The notes: generated from the sequence alone by a model not told the origin. A stretch of 8,872 nt of DNA from Pseudomonadota bacterium (GCA_021325365.1 JAJPHF010000157.1:1-8872); one strand, 5' to 3'. Positions 1 to 6,311 are shown, counted from the stretch's first letter. Made by a program: numbers and translations.

Positions 1-507
1 AGCCGCCTGGGCATGACCACCGCCGAGGCGGGGGCGTTCATCCGCGAGTACTTCGCGCGCTTCTCCACCGTGCGGGCGTACCAGGAGCGGGTGCTGGAGG
101 AGGGGCGGCGCTGCGGCTACGTGATGACGCTGCAGGGGCGGCGGCGCTACCTGCCCGAGCTAACCGCGCGCCACGGCGGCGTGCGCCAGGCGGCCGAGCG
201 CATGGCGGTGAACGCGCCGATCCAGGGGACGGCCGCCGACATCATCAAGCAAGCGATGATCGACATCCAGCGCTACCTGGACGAGCACCACCTGCGCGCC
301 AAGATGCTGCTGCAGGTCCACGACGAGCTGGTGTTCGAGGTGCCGGACGACGAGGTGGCGACGCTGGCGCCGGTGGTGAAGCGGCTGATGGAGGGCGCCT
401 ACCCGCTGGCGGTGCCGCTGGAGGTGGAGATCAAGACCGGCCGCCACTGGGGCGAGATGACGCCCGCCCGCGAGGGCGAGGAGCTGGCGGTCGAGGTGGA
501 AGAGTGA
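1..507 (+). CDS. polA: DNA polymerase I, C-terminal part of the polymerase domain (5' truncated by window)
   Basis: Template-directed DNA synthesis in repair and Okazaki fragment processing. The frame is open from base 1 (S-R-L-G before the first Met), so the gene starts outside the window. The 168 visible codons cover the end of the family A polymerase domain: the fingers/palm segment GYVMTLQGRRRYLPEL, the conserved AERMAVNAPIQGTAADIIK (palm motif B-side helix), and motif C, QVHDELVFEV, whose Asp (fragment residue 108) is a catalytic metal ligand, with Glu109 beside it. The order and spacing match the E. coli Pol I C-terminus. After the usual end (KTGRHWGEM) there is a short acidic tail ending EVEE. 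The next gene on the same strand is fpg; polA-fpg adjacency is common in bacteria. Nothing can be said about the exonuclease domains, which lie outside the window. Confidence 0.97.
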   Translation, partial: SRLGMTTAEAGAFIREYFARFSTVRAYQERVLEEGRRCGYVMTLQGRRRYLPELTARHGGVRQAAERMAVNAPIQGTAADIIKQAMIDIQRYLDEHHLRAKMLLQVHDELVFEVPDDEVATLAPVVKRLMEGAYPLAVPLEVEIKTGRHWGEMTPAREGEELAVEVEE

Positions 508-513
508 GGCCGG

Positions 514-554
514 GCCCCCTCCCCCAACCCCCGCCCCCTATGGGGGGAGGGGGC
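514..554. repeat. GC-rich inverted repeat after polA, terminator-like
   Basis: Twelve-base arms GCCCCCTCCCCC (514-525) and GGGGGAGGGGGC (543-554) are perfectly complementary and enclose 17 bases; an alternative inner pairing of CCCCC with GGGGG around TAT is also possible. It begins 7 bases after the polA stop. No T-run follows, so intrinsic termination is uncertain. It may instead be one of the dispersed C-run/G-run intergenic repeats common in high-GC genomes. Confidence 0.7.
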
Positions 555-582
555 TTCCCGGCGGAGCCAGCGACTGCGCTCT

Positions 583-612
583 CCCCCCTTTCCCCCGTGG
601 GGGAGAGGGGGG
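583..612. repeat. Second GC-rich hairpin, just upstream of fpg
   Basis: C6-TTT-C5 (583-596) can pair with G5-AGA-G6 (599-612) through one G-T wobble, giving a stem of about 14 pairs with almost no loop (the closing pair would open in practice). It lies 18 bases before the fpg start codon, so in a polA-fpg transcript it would sit next to the fpg ribosome binding site (GAGAGGGG). It and the 514-554 hairpin share a C-run then G-run layout and fill most of the 123-bp spacer. Confidence 0.65.
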
Positions 613-630
613 CCGGGGGGGAGAGGGGTC

Positions 631-1677
631 ATGCCCGAACTCCCTGAAGTAGAAACCACGCGCCGCCACCTGGCCGAGCACCTGCCCGGCGCGCGGGTGG
701 CGGCGGTGGCGCTGCTCGATCCGCGCGCCCTGCTGCGCCCCGATCCCGCGACGTTCGCTGCGCGCGTCGTCGGCGCGACGGTCCTGGCCGTCGCGCGGCG
801 GGCGAAGTACCTCATCGTGCCGCTTACTCCGACTTGTGGCCAGGCTGAACGATCGGCTGACACCGGGGTTGCGGCCTGCGGGCCGCGGGCGGGCACGCGA
901 CCCGCCCCTACGATATTCGGCGGACTGCCGGCGGGCGGGAAACCCGCCGCTACCAGACGCCGGCCGCGCTCCTTGCCTGCAAGCAGTGCTGGCGGCGCGG
1001 TGGCGAACGGCCAGGTATGGACGAATGCCAGCCGCCGAAACGGGCAGGCGGCGCCGGCCGACGACTACCTGATTGTCCACCGCCGCATGACGGGCAACCT
1101 CTTGCTGCGCGAGCCGGGCGCCCCGCCCGACGCGCACACCGTAGCCGTGCTTACGCTGGACGACGGCCGCGAACTGCGCTTCTGCGACATGCGCCGCTTC
1201 GCCAAGCTGTGGCTGGCCGACGCCGCGGAGGTGGCCGCGCTCGACCGGGCGCTCGGTCCCGAGCCACTGACGCGCCTGTTCACCGCCGAGCGCCTGGCGG
1301 CGGCGCTCCGCGGGCGGCGCGGCTCGCTGAAGCCGCTGCTGCTGAACCAGAACCTGGTGGCCGGGCTGGGCAATATCTACGTGGACGAGGCGCTGTTCGC
1401 CGCGCGCCTGCACCCCACGCGCACGGTCGACACGCTGACCGACGCCGACTTCCGCCGCCTGCACCGCGCCATCCGCGCCGTGCTCGCGCAGGGCATCCGC
1501 AACGAGGGCACGACCTTCCGCGACTACCTGGGCGCCGTGGGCCAGCCCGGCCGCAACCAGATGATGGTCGAGGTGTTCAAGCGGGAGGGAAAGCCCTGCT
1601 CGCGCTGCCGTACGCTCATCCGGAAGACCCGCGTGGGCGGCCGCGGCACTCACTACTGCCCCCGCTGCCAGCAGTAG
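631..1677 (+). CDS. mutM: Formamidopyrimidine-DNA glycosylase (Fpg/MutM) with an internal 78-residue insertion
   Basis: Bifunctional glycosylase/AP lyase that removes 8-oxoguanine and ring-opened purines in base excision repair. Family signatures are complete. The N-terminus is MPELPEVETT; Pro2 is the nucleophile after Met removal and Glu3 follows it. Lys59 in RRAKYLIV matches E. coli Lys57. Met153 in HRRMTG and Arg189/Phe190 in DMRRF are the void-filling residues. GLGNIYVDE carries the DNA-binding Asn248 of the H2TH region. The C-terminal zinc finger is C323-x2-C326-x16-C343-x2-C346, with Arg338 at its tip. The product is 348 residues, whereas the family is usually about 270-280. The excess lies between Leu65 and about Ala143, exactly where E. 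coli Fpg has a short beta-turn (PEG). The start is supported by the invariant MPELPE and a purine-rich site (GAGAGGGG) before it. The insertion is in frame, so the protein is probably active, but this is inferred. Confidence 0.95.
   Translation: MPELPEVETTRRHLAEHLPGARVAAVALLDPRALLRPDPATFAARVVGATVLAVARRAKYLIVPLTPTCGQAERSADTGVAACGPRAGTRPAPTIFGGLPAGGKPAATRRRPRSLPASSAGGAVANGQVWTNASRRNGQAAPADDYLIVHRRMTGNLLLREPGAPPDAHTVAVLTLDDGRELRFCDMRRFAKLWLADAAEVAALDRALGPEPLTRLFTAERLAAALRGRRGSLKPLLLNQNLVAGLGNIYVDEALFAARLHPTRTVDTLTDADFRRLHRAIRAVLAQGIRNEGTTFRDYLGAVGQPGRNQMMVEVFKREGKPCSRCRTLIRKTRVGGRGTHYCPRCQQ
871..967 (+). repeat. Double-hairpin palindromic repeat, copy 1, inside fpg coding sequence
   Basis: It is bounded by inverted ends GCGGCC and GGCCGC. 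Inside are two perfect hairpins: GGGCGGG (887-893) with CCCGCCC (901-907) around a 7-base loop, and GGCGGG (934-939) with CCCGCC (943-948) around AAA. A related sequence on the opposite strand lies at 6038-6147. The first 42 bases of the two copies match at 35 positions without gaps and the last 19 at 16; the middle aligns only with gaps. It is translated in frame as part of the extra Ala/Arg/Pro/Gly-rich segment of Fpg. Confidence 0.75.
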
Positions 1678-1688
1678 ACGGCCGGGCC

Positions 1689-2057
1689 TTAGCGGGCGTC
1701 GAGGTGGTCGTCGACGAGCTGCAAGAGATCGTCGATGCTGAACGGCTTGGCCAGGTAGCCCTGGGCGCCGATCTCGGCCGCGCGCCGCGAGGCGTCCTGG
1801 GCAGCGGTGATGACGATTACCGGGGGCCGGGGCGGCGGAAGCTCGGCATAGCGCCGCGCGAACTCCCAGCCGTCGACGATGGGCATCTTCATGTCGAGCA
1901 GGATGAGATCCGGCTGCTCCTGGTTCAAGGTAGCCAACGCCACGGCCCCGTCGCGGGCCGTCACCACCTCGTACCCCTCGCTGGCCAGGACCATCTCCAT
2001 CATGTCGCGGATGCTATCGTCGTCCTCGACGACCAGGAGGCGACGCGTCCCGTTCAT
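1689..2057 (-). CDS. Receiver-only response regulator (CheY-like)
   Basis: Phosphorylatable receiver domain of 122 residues with no output domain. Visible landmarks are the acidic cluster Glu11-Asp12-Asp13 in LLVVEDDDS, phosphoacceptor Asp55 in LILLDMKMP, switch Thr84 in VIVITAA, and Lys104-Pro105 in YLAKPF. The start ATG (2055-2057) overlaps the stop of the kinase gene as ATGA, so translation is probably coupled and the two proteins made together. The partner is very likely the PAS-GAF kinase encoded upstream. With no DNA-binding or enzymatic domain it must act through protein contacts or as a phosphorelay intermediate; the target is not visible here. It ends 11 bp from the convergent fpg gene. 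Confidence 0.93.
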   Translation of the reverse strand: MNGTRRLLVVEDDDSIRDMMEMVLASEGYEVVTARDGAVALATLNQEQPDLILLDMKMPIVDGWEFARRYAELPPPRPPVIVITAAQDASRRAAEIGAQGYLAKPFSIDDLLQLVDDHLDAR

Positions 2058-3736
2058 GCCCGAGCCTCGGCCACGACGCGTGCCGGCACCTCGACCACGA
2101 AGCGGCTGCCCCGCCCCTCGGCCGACTCGGCCCAGATCCGCCCCCCGTGGCGCTCCACGATCTGCCGGCTGAGGTAGAGCCCCAGGCCCAGCCCCGAGCG
2201 ATGGCTGGCCGCGTGGGCCTGGTAGTAGCGCTCGAAGATGTGCGACTGCCGGTCGGCGGGGATTCCCAGGCCCTCGTCGCGCACCGCCAGCCGCACCCAG
2301 CCGGGCCGGGACTGCGCCAGCTCGACCTCGACGTGGCCGCCGTCCGGGCTGTACTTGATCGCATTGTCGAGCAGGTTGGCTACGACCTGCTCGAAGCGGA
2401 ACGCATCCACCTCCGCCCACAGCTCGGGCGGCGCGTCCAGCGTGAGGGTATGCCGCTCGGTCTGGCTCTGCGCCTGCTCGACGGCCCGGCTGACGAGTCG
2501 GGCCAGGTCCTCGGGCGCCCGATCCAGCTCCAGGTGGCCGCCATCGAGGCGCGACATCTCTAGGAGCTGCGTCACCAGCCGCGACAGGTTCCCGGCCTGG
2601 TGATGGATGCTCTCGACCGCCCGCTGGAAGCGCGCCGAGTCCAGCGCGCCGCCGCGCGCCGACATGCGCAGGAGTAGCTCGGCAAACCCGCGCAGGCTGG
2701 TGACCGGGGTCTTTAGCTCGTGGGCGGCGGTCGAGAGGAACTCGTCGCGGAGCTGCACGGCGCGGATCGCCTCCTCGGCCTCCTCGCGGGCCAGCCGGGT
2801 CGCCTCGTACAGCCGCGCGTGCTCGATCGCCAGCGCCGCACGGTCGGCGACGATCTGCAGGAAGCTGACATCGTTCGCGTTGAAGCGACGATAGTAGAGG
2901 GTGCCGACATGCAGCACGCCGAGCACGCGCCCGCGCACGATGAGCGGGGCGCCCAGCAGCGACTTGACGCCTTTCTCGCGCAGGATGGGGTTGCGCACGT
3001 CGCTCTGCTCGACGTCGTCCACCGTGATCGGTCGGCGCTCGGCGGCGATGCGGCCGGCAAAGCCCTGCCCCAGCGGGAGCGGTATGCCCGCCACCACCTC
3101 TTCCTCGATGCCCTTCGCCGCCCGGGGCATCAGCACCTGCTCGTCTTCGTTGAGCAGCAGGATGGCCACGGTATCGACGTTCAGCACTTCGCTGACCCGA
3201 TCGAGCAGCGTGGCCAGCAGCGCATCCAGCTCCAGGTGGGCCAGCGCGGCCTCGGTCACGGTCTGGATCGCGCGCAGCTGGTCGAGCGCCGTCTCGGCCT
3301 GGGTGCGCGCGCCGCGCTCCATCTCCAGCAGGCGCAGGCGCTCTTCTTCCGCCCGCTTGCGCTCGCTCAGGTCGCGAGTCACCTTGGCGAAGCCGACGTG
3401 TCGCCCCCGGCCGTCGCGCAGGGCGGTGATCAGCACGCTGGCCCAGAAGCGCGAGCCATCGCTGCGGATCCGCCAGCCCTCGTCTGCCCAGCGCCCTTCC
3501 TCCAGGGCCGTCCGCAGGGCGTAGGCGGGCTTGCCACGACGCGCCTCCTCCGGCGGATAGAAGATCGAGAAATGCTTACCGATCACCTCGTCGGCGCGGT
3601 AGCCCTTGATCCGCTGGGCGCCGGCGTTCCAGCTCTGGACGCGGCCGTCGGGATCGAGCAGGAAGATCGCGTAGTCTTGCACGCCCTCGACGAGCAGGCG
3701 GAAGAGATCGCTTTCTAGCTCCGTCTTTAGCGCCAT
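2054..3736 (-). CDS. Soluble hybrid-sensor histidine kinase, PAS-GAF-HisKA-HATPase
   Basis: Sensor kinase of 560 residues that autophosphorylates and passes phosphate to the overlapping response regulator. Domains in order: PAS (about 8-125, with DYAIFLLDPDGRVQSWNAGA and the PAC end GFAKVTRDLSERKRAEE), a charged coiled coil (about 124-158), GAF (about 165-306, with GQGFAGRIAAERRPI), a second helix, HisKA (about 326-392) with His339 in the H-box STAAHELKTPVTSLRG, and the ATPase domain (about 440-552) with N-box NLLDNAIKYSP, G1 DEGLGIP, F-box FERYY and G2 GLGLGLYLS. There is no signal peptide or membrane segment, so it senses a cytosolic cue; the ligand cannot be read from sequence. I chose the ATG at 3736 because the PAS domain starts right after it. 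An in-frame GTG at 3835 would add 33 low-complexity residues, and the Shine-Dalgarno at 3736 is weak (GGATAG). The word hybrid here means mixed PAS/GAF input; there is no receiver domain in the chain. Confidence 0.93.
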   Translation of the reverse strand: MALKTELESDLFRLLVEGVQDYAIFLLDPDGRVQSWNAGAQRIKGYRADEVIGKHFSIFYPPEEARRGKPAYALRTALEEGRWADEGWRIRSDGSRFWASVLITALRDGRGRHVGFAKVTRDLSERKRAEEERLRLLEMERGARTQAETALDQLRAIQTVTEAALAHLELDALLATLLDRVSEVLNVDTVAILLLNEDEQVLMPRAAKGIEEEVVAGIPLPLGQGFAGRIAAERRPITVDDVEQSDVRNPILREKGVKSLLGAPLIVRGRVLGVLHVGTLYYRRFNANDVSFLQIVADRAALAIEHARLYEATRLAREEAEEAIRAVQLRDEFLSTAAHELKTPVTSLRGFAELLLRMSARGGALDSARFQRAVESIHHQAGNLSRLVTQLLEMSRLDGGHLELDRAPEDLARLVSRAVEQAQSQTERHTLTLDAPPELWAEVDAFRFEQVVANLLDNAIKYSPDGGHVEVELAQSRPGWVRLAVRDEGLGIPADRQSHIFERYYQAHAASHRSGLGLGLYLSRQIVERHGGRIWAESAEGRGSRFVVEVPARVVAEARA

Positions 3737-4030
3737 CTGGCTATCCGTGACCGCACCTTGCCCGCTCCCGCCCGGCGACGTGACCCGCGCGAAGCACCCC
3801 CCGGACGGCCCGTCCCGCGGCGGCCTGGCAGCCACACGTCAGCTGGCCGCGCCGAAACGCGGCGAGCCTCGCGCTGTCGGGAGGGATCCGGGGACCAGAC
3901 CGGCGGCGAGCCATTCCGGCGGGAATGCACAAAGCATACCATGCCGGCGCCGCGGCTCCCTGCCGGCCAGGGGGTAGCGTCGGCGGACCGCGGCGGGGGC
4001 GGGCTAACCGCCTCGTACACTCCGCGCGCC
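3737..4030. other. Intergenic region upstream of the kinase operon
   Basis: 294 bp between the aldolase stop and the kinase start, both on the - strand, without a convincing gene. It should hold the kinase promoter. The best candidate is an extended -10 on the - strand (TGG-TATGCT, 3933-3941) in a locally AT-richer patch, but there is no recognisable -35. Just at the aldolase stop, CGCGCC and GGCGCG can pair around CTGA. This is a weak hairpin without a T-run, and I do not call it a terminator. Confidence 0.4.
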
Positions 4031-4903
4031 TCAGGGCGCGGGGGCGCGGCCGGTGGCGCGGAGAGCGGCTTCGAGGCCGCCGTAGCTACGGGTGGGCGCG
4101 GCCATCAGGAAGCGGTAGCCCTCCTCGACCAGCCGGCCGACGTTGCGCGCGTCGACGTGCGGGTGGCCGCACACCACGTTGTGCTCCTGGCAGATGCGCA
4201 GGATCGTGCGCATGGCGTCCGCGACGACGGGGTGCTCGTACTGGCGCGGGTAGCCGAGGTTCTGCGACAGGTCGCCCTCGCCGATCAGCACCACGCCGAT
4301 GCCGGGCACCTCCCTGAGGATCCGCGGCAGCTCGTCGATGGCGCGCACTTCCTCGCACATGATGATGACCAGCAGCTCGCCGGTCGGGTTGAGCGGCCAG
4401 ACGTCGGCGCGCTGGTAGTACTCTTGCTGCCCGAGGCCCCAGTAGCGGGCCGCGACGGTCGGCGCGTCGCCGCGCACGCCCTCCGGCTCGTAGTTCGGCG
4501 CCTCCTTGGGCCGCGGGTAGCGGCACGCCGCCACGGCGTTGTAGGCGTCCTCGACGGTGCTGACGTGCGGCCACACGACGCCGTAGACGCCCGAATCGAG
4601 CACCTGCTTGGCAATCCACTGGTTGTGCTCGCCGCCGTTCGGGGGGATGCGCACGATGGGAGTGACGGCCGGGGCCAGCGTGCCGCGCTGGACGATCTGG
4701 CCGCGGTTGAGCATGTACTGGAGCGCGTCGCGCAGCGCGCGGATGTCGTAGGGGCCGTGCTCCATCTCGTAGACGATGCCGTCGTAGGCCGACGTGGCGT
4801 TGGCGATCGCCGAGTCGAGATCAGTACTGGAGAAGGCGGTGATGGGCGTGCCGCCGCTCTCCAGCACGCGGATGATGCCGTTTAGCCGCGGGATGTCAGC
4901 CAT
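4031..4903 (-). CDS. HpcH/HpaI-type class II aldolase (probable pyruvate-dependent aldolase)
   Basis: Member of the HpcH/HpaI aldolase / citrate lyase beta superfamily, 290 residues, a TIM-barrel metal enzyme that makes or breaks C-C bonds with pyruvate-type enolates. Residues known from E. coli HpaI can be placed: His49 in YEMEHGPYD (catalytic His), Arg85 in TPIVRIPPNG (substrate carboxylate), Glu184 in IIMCEE (metal), and Asp211 in LIGEGDLSQNLGY (metal). It has an insertion of about 30 residues before the Glu184 strand (around 131-170) relative to HpaI. The start is set by a strong TAAGGAG six bases upstream, which includes the stop codon of the LigJ-like gene; the two genes are surely cotranscribed. 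The natural substrate is not provable. The neighbour suggests cleavage of 4-carboxy-4-hydroxy-2-oxoadipate to pyruvate and oxaloacetate, a step usually done by RraA-fold enzymes. Confidence 0.88.
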   Translation of the reverse strand: MADIPRLNGIIRVLESGGTPITAFSSTDLDSAIANATSAYDGIVYEMEHGPYDIRALRDALQYMLNRGQIVQRGTLAPAVTPIVRIPPNGGEHNQWIAKQVLDSGVYGVVWPHVSTVEDAYNAVAACRYPRPKEAPNYEPEGVRGDAPTVAARYWGLGQQEYYQRADVWPLNPTGELLVIIMCEEVRAIDELPRILREVPGIGVVLIGEGDLSQNLGYPRQYEHPVVADAMRTILRICQEHNVVCGHPHVDARNVGRLVEEGYRFLMAAPTRSYGGLEAALRATGRAPAP

Positions 4904-4909
4904 GCTGTG

Positions 4910-4916
4910 CTCCTTA
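4910..4916 (-). promoter_or_regulatory. Ribosome binding site overlapping the upstream stop codon
   Basis: On the - strand TAAGGAG provides both the TAA stop of the LigJ-like gene and a near-perfect Shine-Dalgarno for the aldolase, six bases before its ATG. This arrangement favours translational coupling and a fixed ratio of the two enzymes. Confidence 0.85.
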
Positions 4917-5927
4917 TGCCGAACGGGCCGCGAGGCGTTGGTTGAGGCGGGAGTAGACGCGGCGGGCGTTGCCCTCGAAGAGCTTGTGGCGGTCCTCGTC
5001 GGTGAGCCAGGAGATGCCGTCGAGGTAGGGCTTGGTGTCGTCGAACCAGCGGCCCGTCTTGGGATCGATGGCGTTGACGGCGCCGACCATCTCGGAGGCG
5101 AACATCACGTTGTCCACGCCGACGGCCTTGATGAGCGTCTCAACCGCGTCCTGGCTGTAGATCGCGGTGTCGAAGTACAGCTTCTTGATCGCCTCCTCGA
5201 ACGGCTGGCGGCCCTGCACGACGTTGATGCCACGGTAGCGCGCGAGCTGGTAGGGCACGGCGCCGCCGCCATGAGGAATGACGATCTTGAGCGTGGGGAA
5301 GTCCTCGAAGACGCGCGACTCCAGTAGCTGGAACACGGCGGCGGTATCGCCGTTGATGTAGTACACCGCCGTCGTGTGCAGCGCCGGGTTGATCGACGTG
5401 CTGACGTGGATCATGGCCGGCACGTCCAGCTCGACCAGCGCCTCCCAGAGCGGGTACCACCACTCGTCGCCGAGGGAGGGCGTCACGCCCATGCCGGCGC
5501 TGGGGTCAGGGTTCACGTTGGCGCCAAGGAAGCCGAACTCCAGGATGCAGCGCCGCAGCTCCTCGATGCAGTTCTTCGGGCTCACGCCCGGTGATTGCGG
5601 GAGCTGGCAGACGCCCGCGAACTGGTCCGGGAAGAGCTGGCAGACCCGATGGATCAGCTCGTTGTTCACCTCGGTCCAGTAGCGGCTGACCAGCTCGCCG
5701 CCGAAGTGGTGGCCCATCGCCGAGGCCTGGGGCGAGAAGATGGTCAGGTCGGTGCCGCGCTCCTGCTGCTGCTTGATCTGGCTGTTCTCCAGGCTGGCCT
5801 TGATCTGCTCGTCGCTGATCTGCAGCTTGCCCTTCGTCGGCCGGCCGAGATTGATGATCTGGTTGGCGCGGTAGGCGCGCAGCGGCGCGGGAGCCGTGGT
5901 GTAGTGGCCGTGGATGTCGATGATCAT
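4914..5927 (-). CDS. ligJ: 4-oxalomesaconate hydratase-like amidohydrolase (LigJ family)
   Basis: Zinc enzyme of the amidohydrolase superfamily (COG2159 group), 337 residues. It resembles Sphingobium LigJ, which hydrates 4-oxalomesaconate to 4-carboxy-4-hydroxy-2-oxoadipate in protocatechuate 4,5-cleavage. Visible matches to LigJ as I recall it are the N-terminal MIIDIHGHY, RGTDLTIFSPQASAM, FAGVCQLPQSP, NVNPDPS, LDVPAMIHVS, IVIPHGGGAVPY, SEMVGAV-(x)-IDP and FDDTKPY. Candidate metal/active-site residues are His6, His8, His174, His219 and Glu279. The Glu in SEMVGAV, where the related ACMSD decarboxylases have Asp, favours hydratase over decarboxylase. The start at 5927 is chosen because AGGAG lies 9 bases upstream and the family begins MIID; a GTG at 5954 and an ATG at 5936 are less likely. 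It is first gene of an operon with an aldolase. A related amidohydrolase of other substrate range cannot be excluded. Confidence 0.87.
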   Translation of the reverse strand: MIIDIHGHYTTAPAPLRAYRANQIINLGRPTKGKLQISDEQIKASLENSQIKQQQERGTDLTIFSPQASAMGHHFGGELVSRYWTEVNNELIHRVCQLFPDQFAGVCQLPQSPGVSPKNCIEELRRCILEFGFLGANVNPDPSAGMGVTPSLGDEWWYPLWEALVELDVPAMIHVSTSINPALHTTAVYYINGDTAAVFQLLESRVFEDFPTLKIVIPHGGGAVPYQLARYRGINVVQGRQPFEEAIKKLYFDTAIYSQDAVETLIKAVGVDNVMFASEMVGAVNAIDPKTGRWFDDTKPYLDGISWLTDEDRHKLFEGNARRVYSRLNQRLAARSA

Positions 5928-6037
5928 GCGTTCCATCTCCTGTTGTGGTGGCACGCTCGCCGCGCCAGCCGCGCGCCTACCGCGCCGTGGGGGTGGGCCG
6001 AGCCGAGCGGCCTTAGAGCGCCGTGCAAAGCGGGTGA

Positions 6038-6147
6038 GCGGCCAACGTCTGGTAGGGGCCGGTTGAAACCCGCTCGCGGCCCGCGGCGTCGTGCCCGCCC
6101 GCTAACGTAGGGGCGGCTCCGGTGGTCGTCCGCGCCCCGCAGGCCGC
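6038..6147 (-). repeat. Palindromic repeat, copy 2, in the leader of the ligJ operon
   Basis: Read on the - strand it starts GCGGCCTGCGGG and ends CAGACGTTGGCCGC, as copy 1 in fpg does (CAGACGCCGGCCGC). It also shares the core CCGCCCCTACG and the same GCGGCC/GGCCGC inverted ends. On the + strand it shows two GTAGGGGC motifs about 55 bases apart, like the two modules of copy 1. It is 13 bases longer than copy 1 and its inner hairpins are less perfect, so it is a diverged family member rather than a recent duplicate. Confidence 0.7.
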
Positions 6148-6239
6148 TGCCCCGGCGCCGGCCGGTCACTCATCCGAGCTGCAAGCCGCTGTAGTGGCCG
6201 CCGGCGACGCGGTGACGCGGGTGGCCCGGCGCTCGGCTC

Positions 6240-6256
6240 GGGGCGCGCGGCGCCCC
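6240..6256 (-). other. Perfect hairpin near the 5' end of the predicted ligJ leader
   Basis: GGGGCGC and GCGCCCC pair perfectly around a three-base loop, about 20 bases after the predicted transcription start. There is no T-run after it on the - strand, so it is more likely a leader stem-loop than a terminator; its role is unknown. Confidence 0.5.
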
Positions 6257-6282
6257 TCATTGTCCCGCGTTGGTTCGGGCGC

Positions 6283-6311
6283 ACTATAGCATCGGCCCGG
6301 GCGCGGGTCAA
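6283..6311 (-). promoter_or_regulatory. Sigma-70-type promoter for the ligJ-aldolase operon
   Basis: On the - strand: -35 TTGACC (6306-6311), a 17-bp spacer, and -10 TATAGT (6283-6288) preceded by TGC, an extended -10. Five of six bases match consensus in each hexamer and the spacing is ideal, which stands out in DNA this GC-rich. The predicted start of transcription is near 6276, giving a leader of about 350 nt. It lies 55 bp past the stop of the binding-protein gene, so the operon can be expressed independently of it. Confidence 0.7.

Noticed and set aside
826..1060. Intein or intron in fpg
   Set aside because: The segment is only about 78 residues, has no intein splice motifs (no Cys/Ser start with His-Asn end), no group I or II intron signature, and stays in frame as ordinary coding sequence.
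808..1079. YLIV at both ends of the Fpg insertion as a target duplication
   Set aside because: The two DNA segments match at about 10 of 14 bases only, and both are ordinary beta-strands of the family (E. coli has similar strands there), so duplication is not needed.
538..1653. Long antisense open frame across fpg
   Set aside because: It mirrors fpg in a frame kept open by high GC; its translation is Arg/Ala/Gln/His-rich low complexity with no motif, while the + strand has every Fpg signature.
1017..2177. Long + strand open frame spanning the end of fpg and the regulator/kinase genes
   Set aside because: It crosses two well-supported genes on different strands and has only Arg/Ala/Pro-rich composition.
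2720..3718. Long + strand open frame antisense to the histidine kinase
   Set aside because: The kinase frame has complete PAS, GAF, H, N, G1, F and G2 motifs; the antisense product shows none.
3737..3835. N-terminal extension of the kinase from the GTG at 3835
   Set aside because: The extra 33 residues are Gly/Pro/Arg-rich and unlike a PAS or signal sequence; the ATG at 3736 starts directly before the PAS domain.
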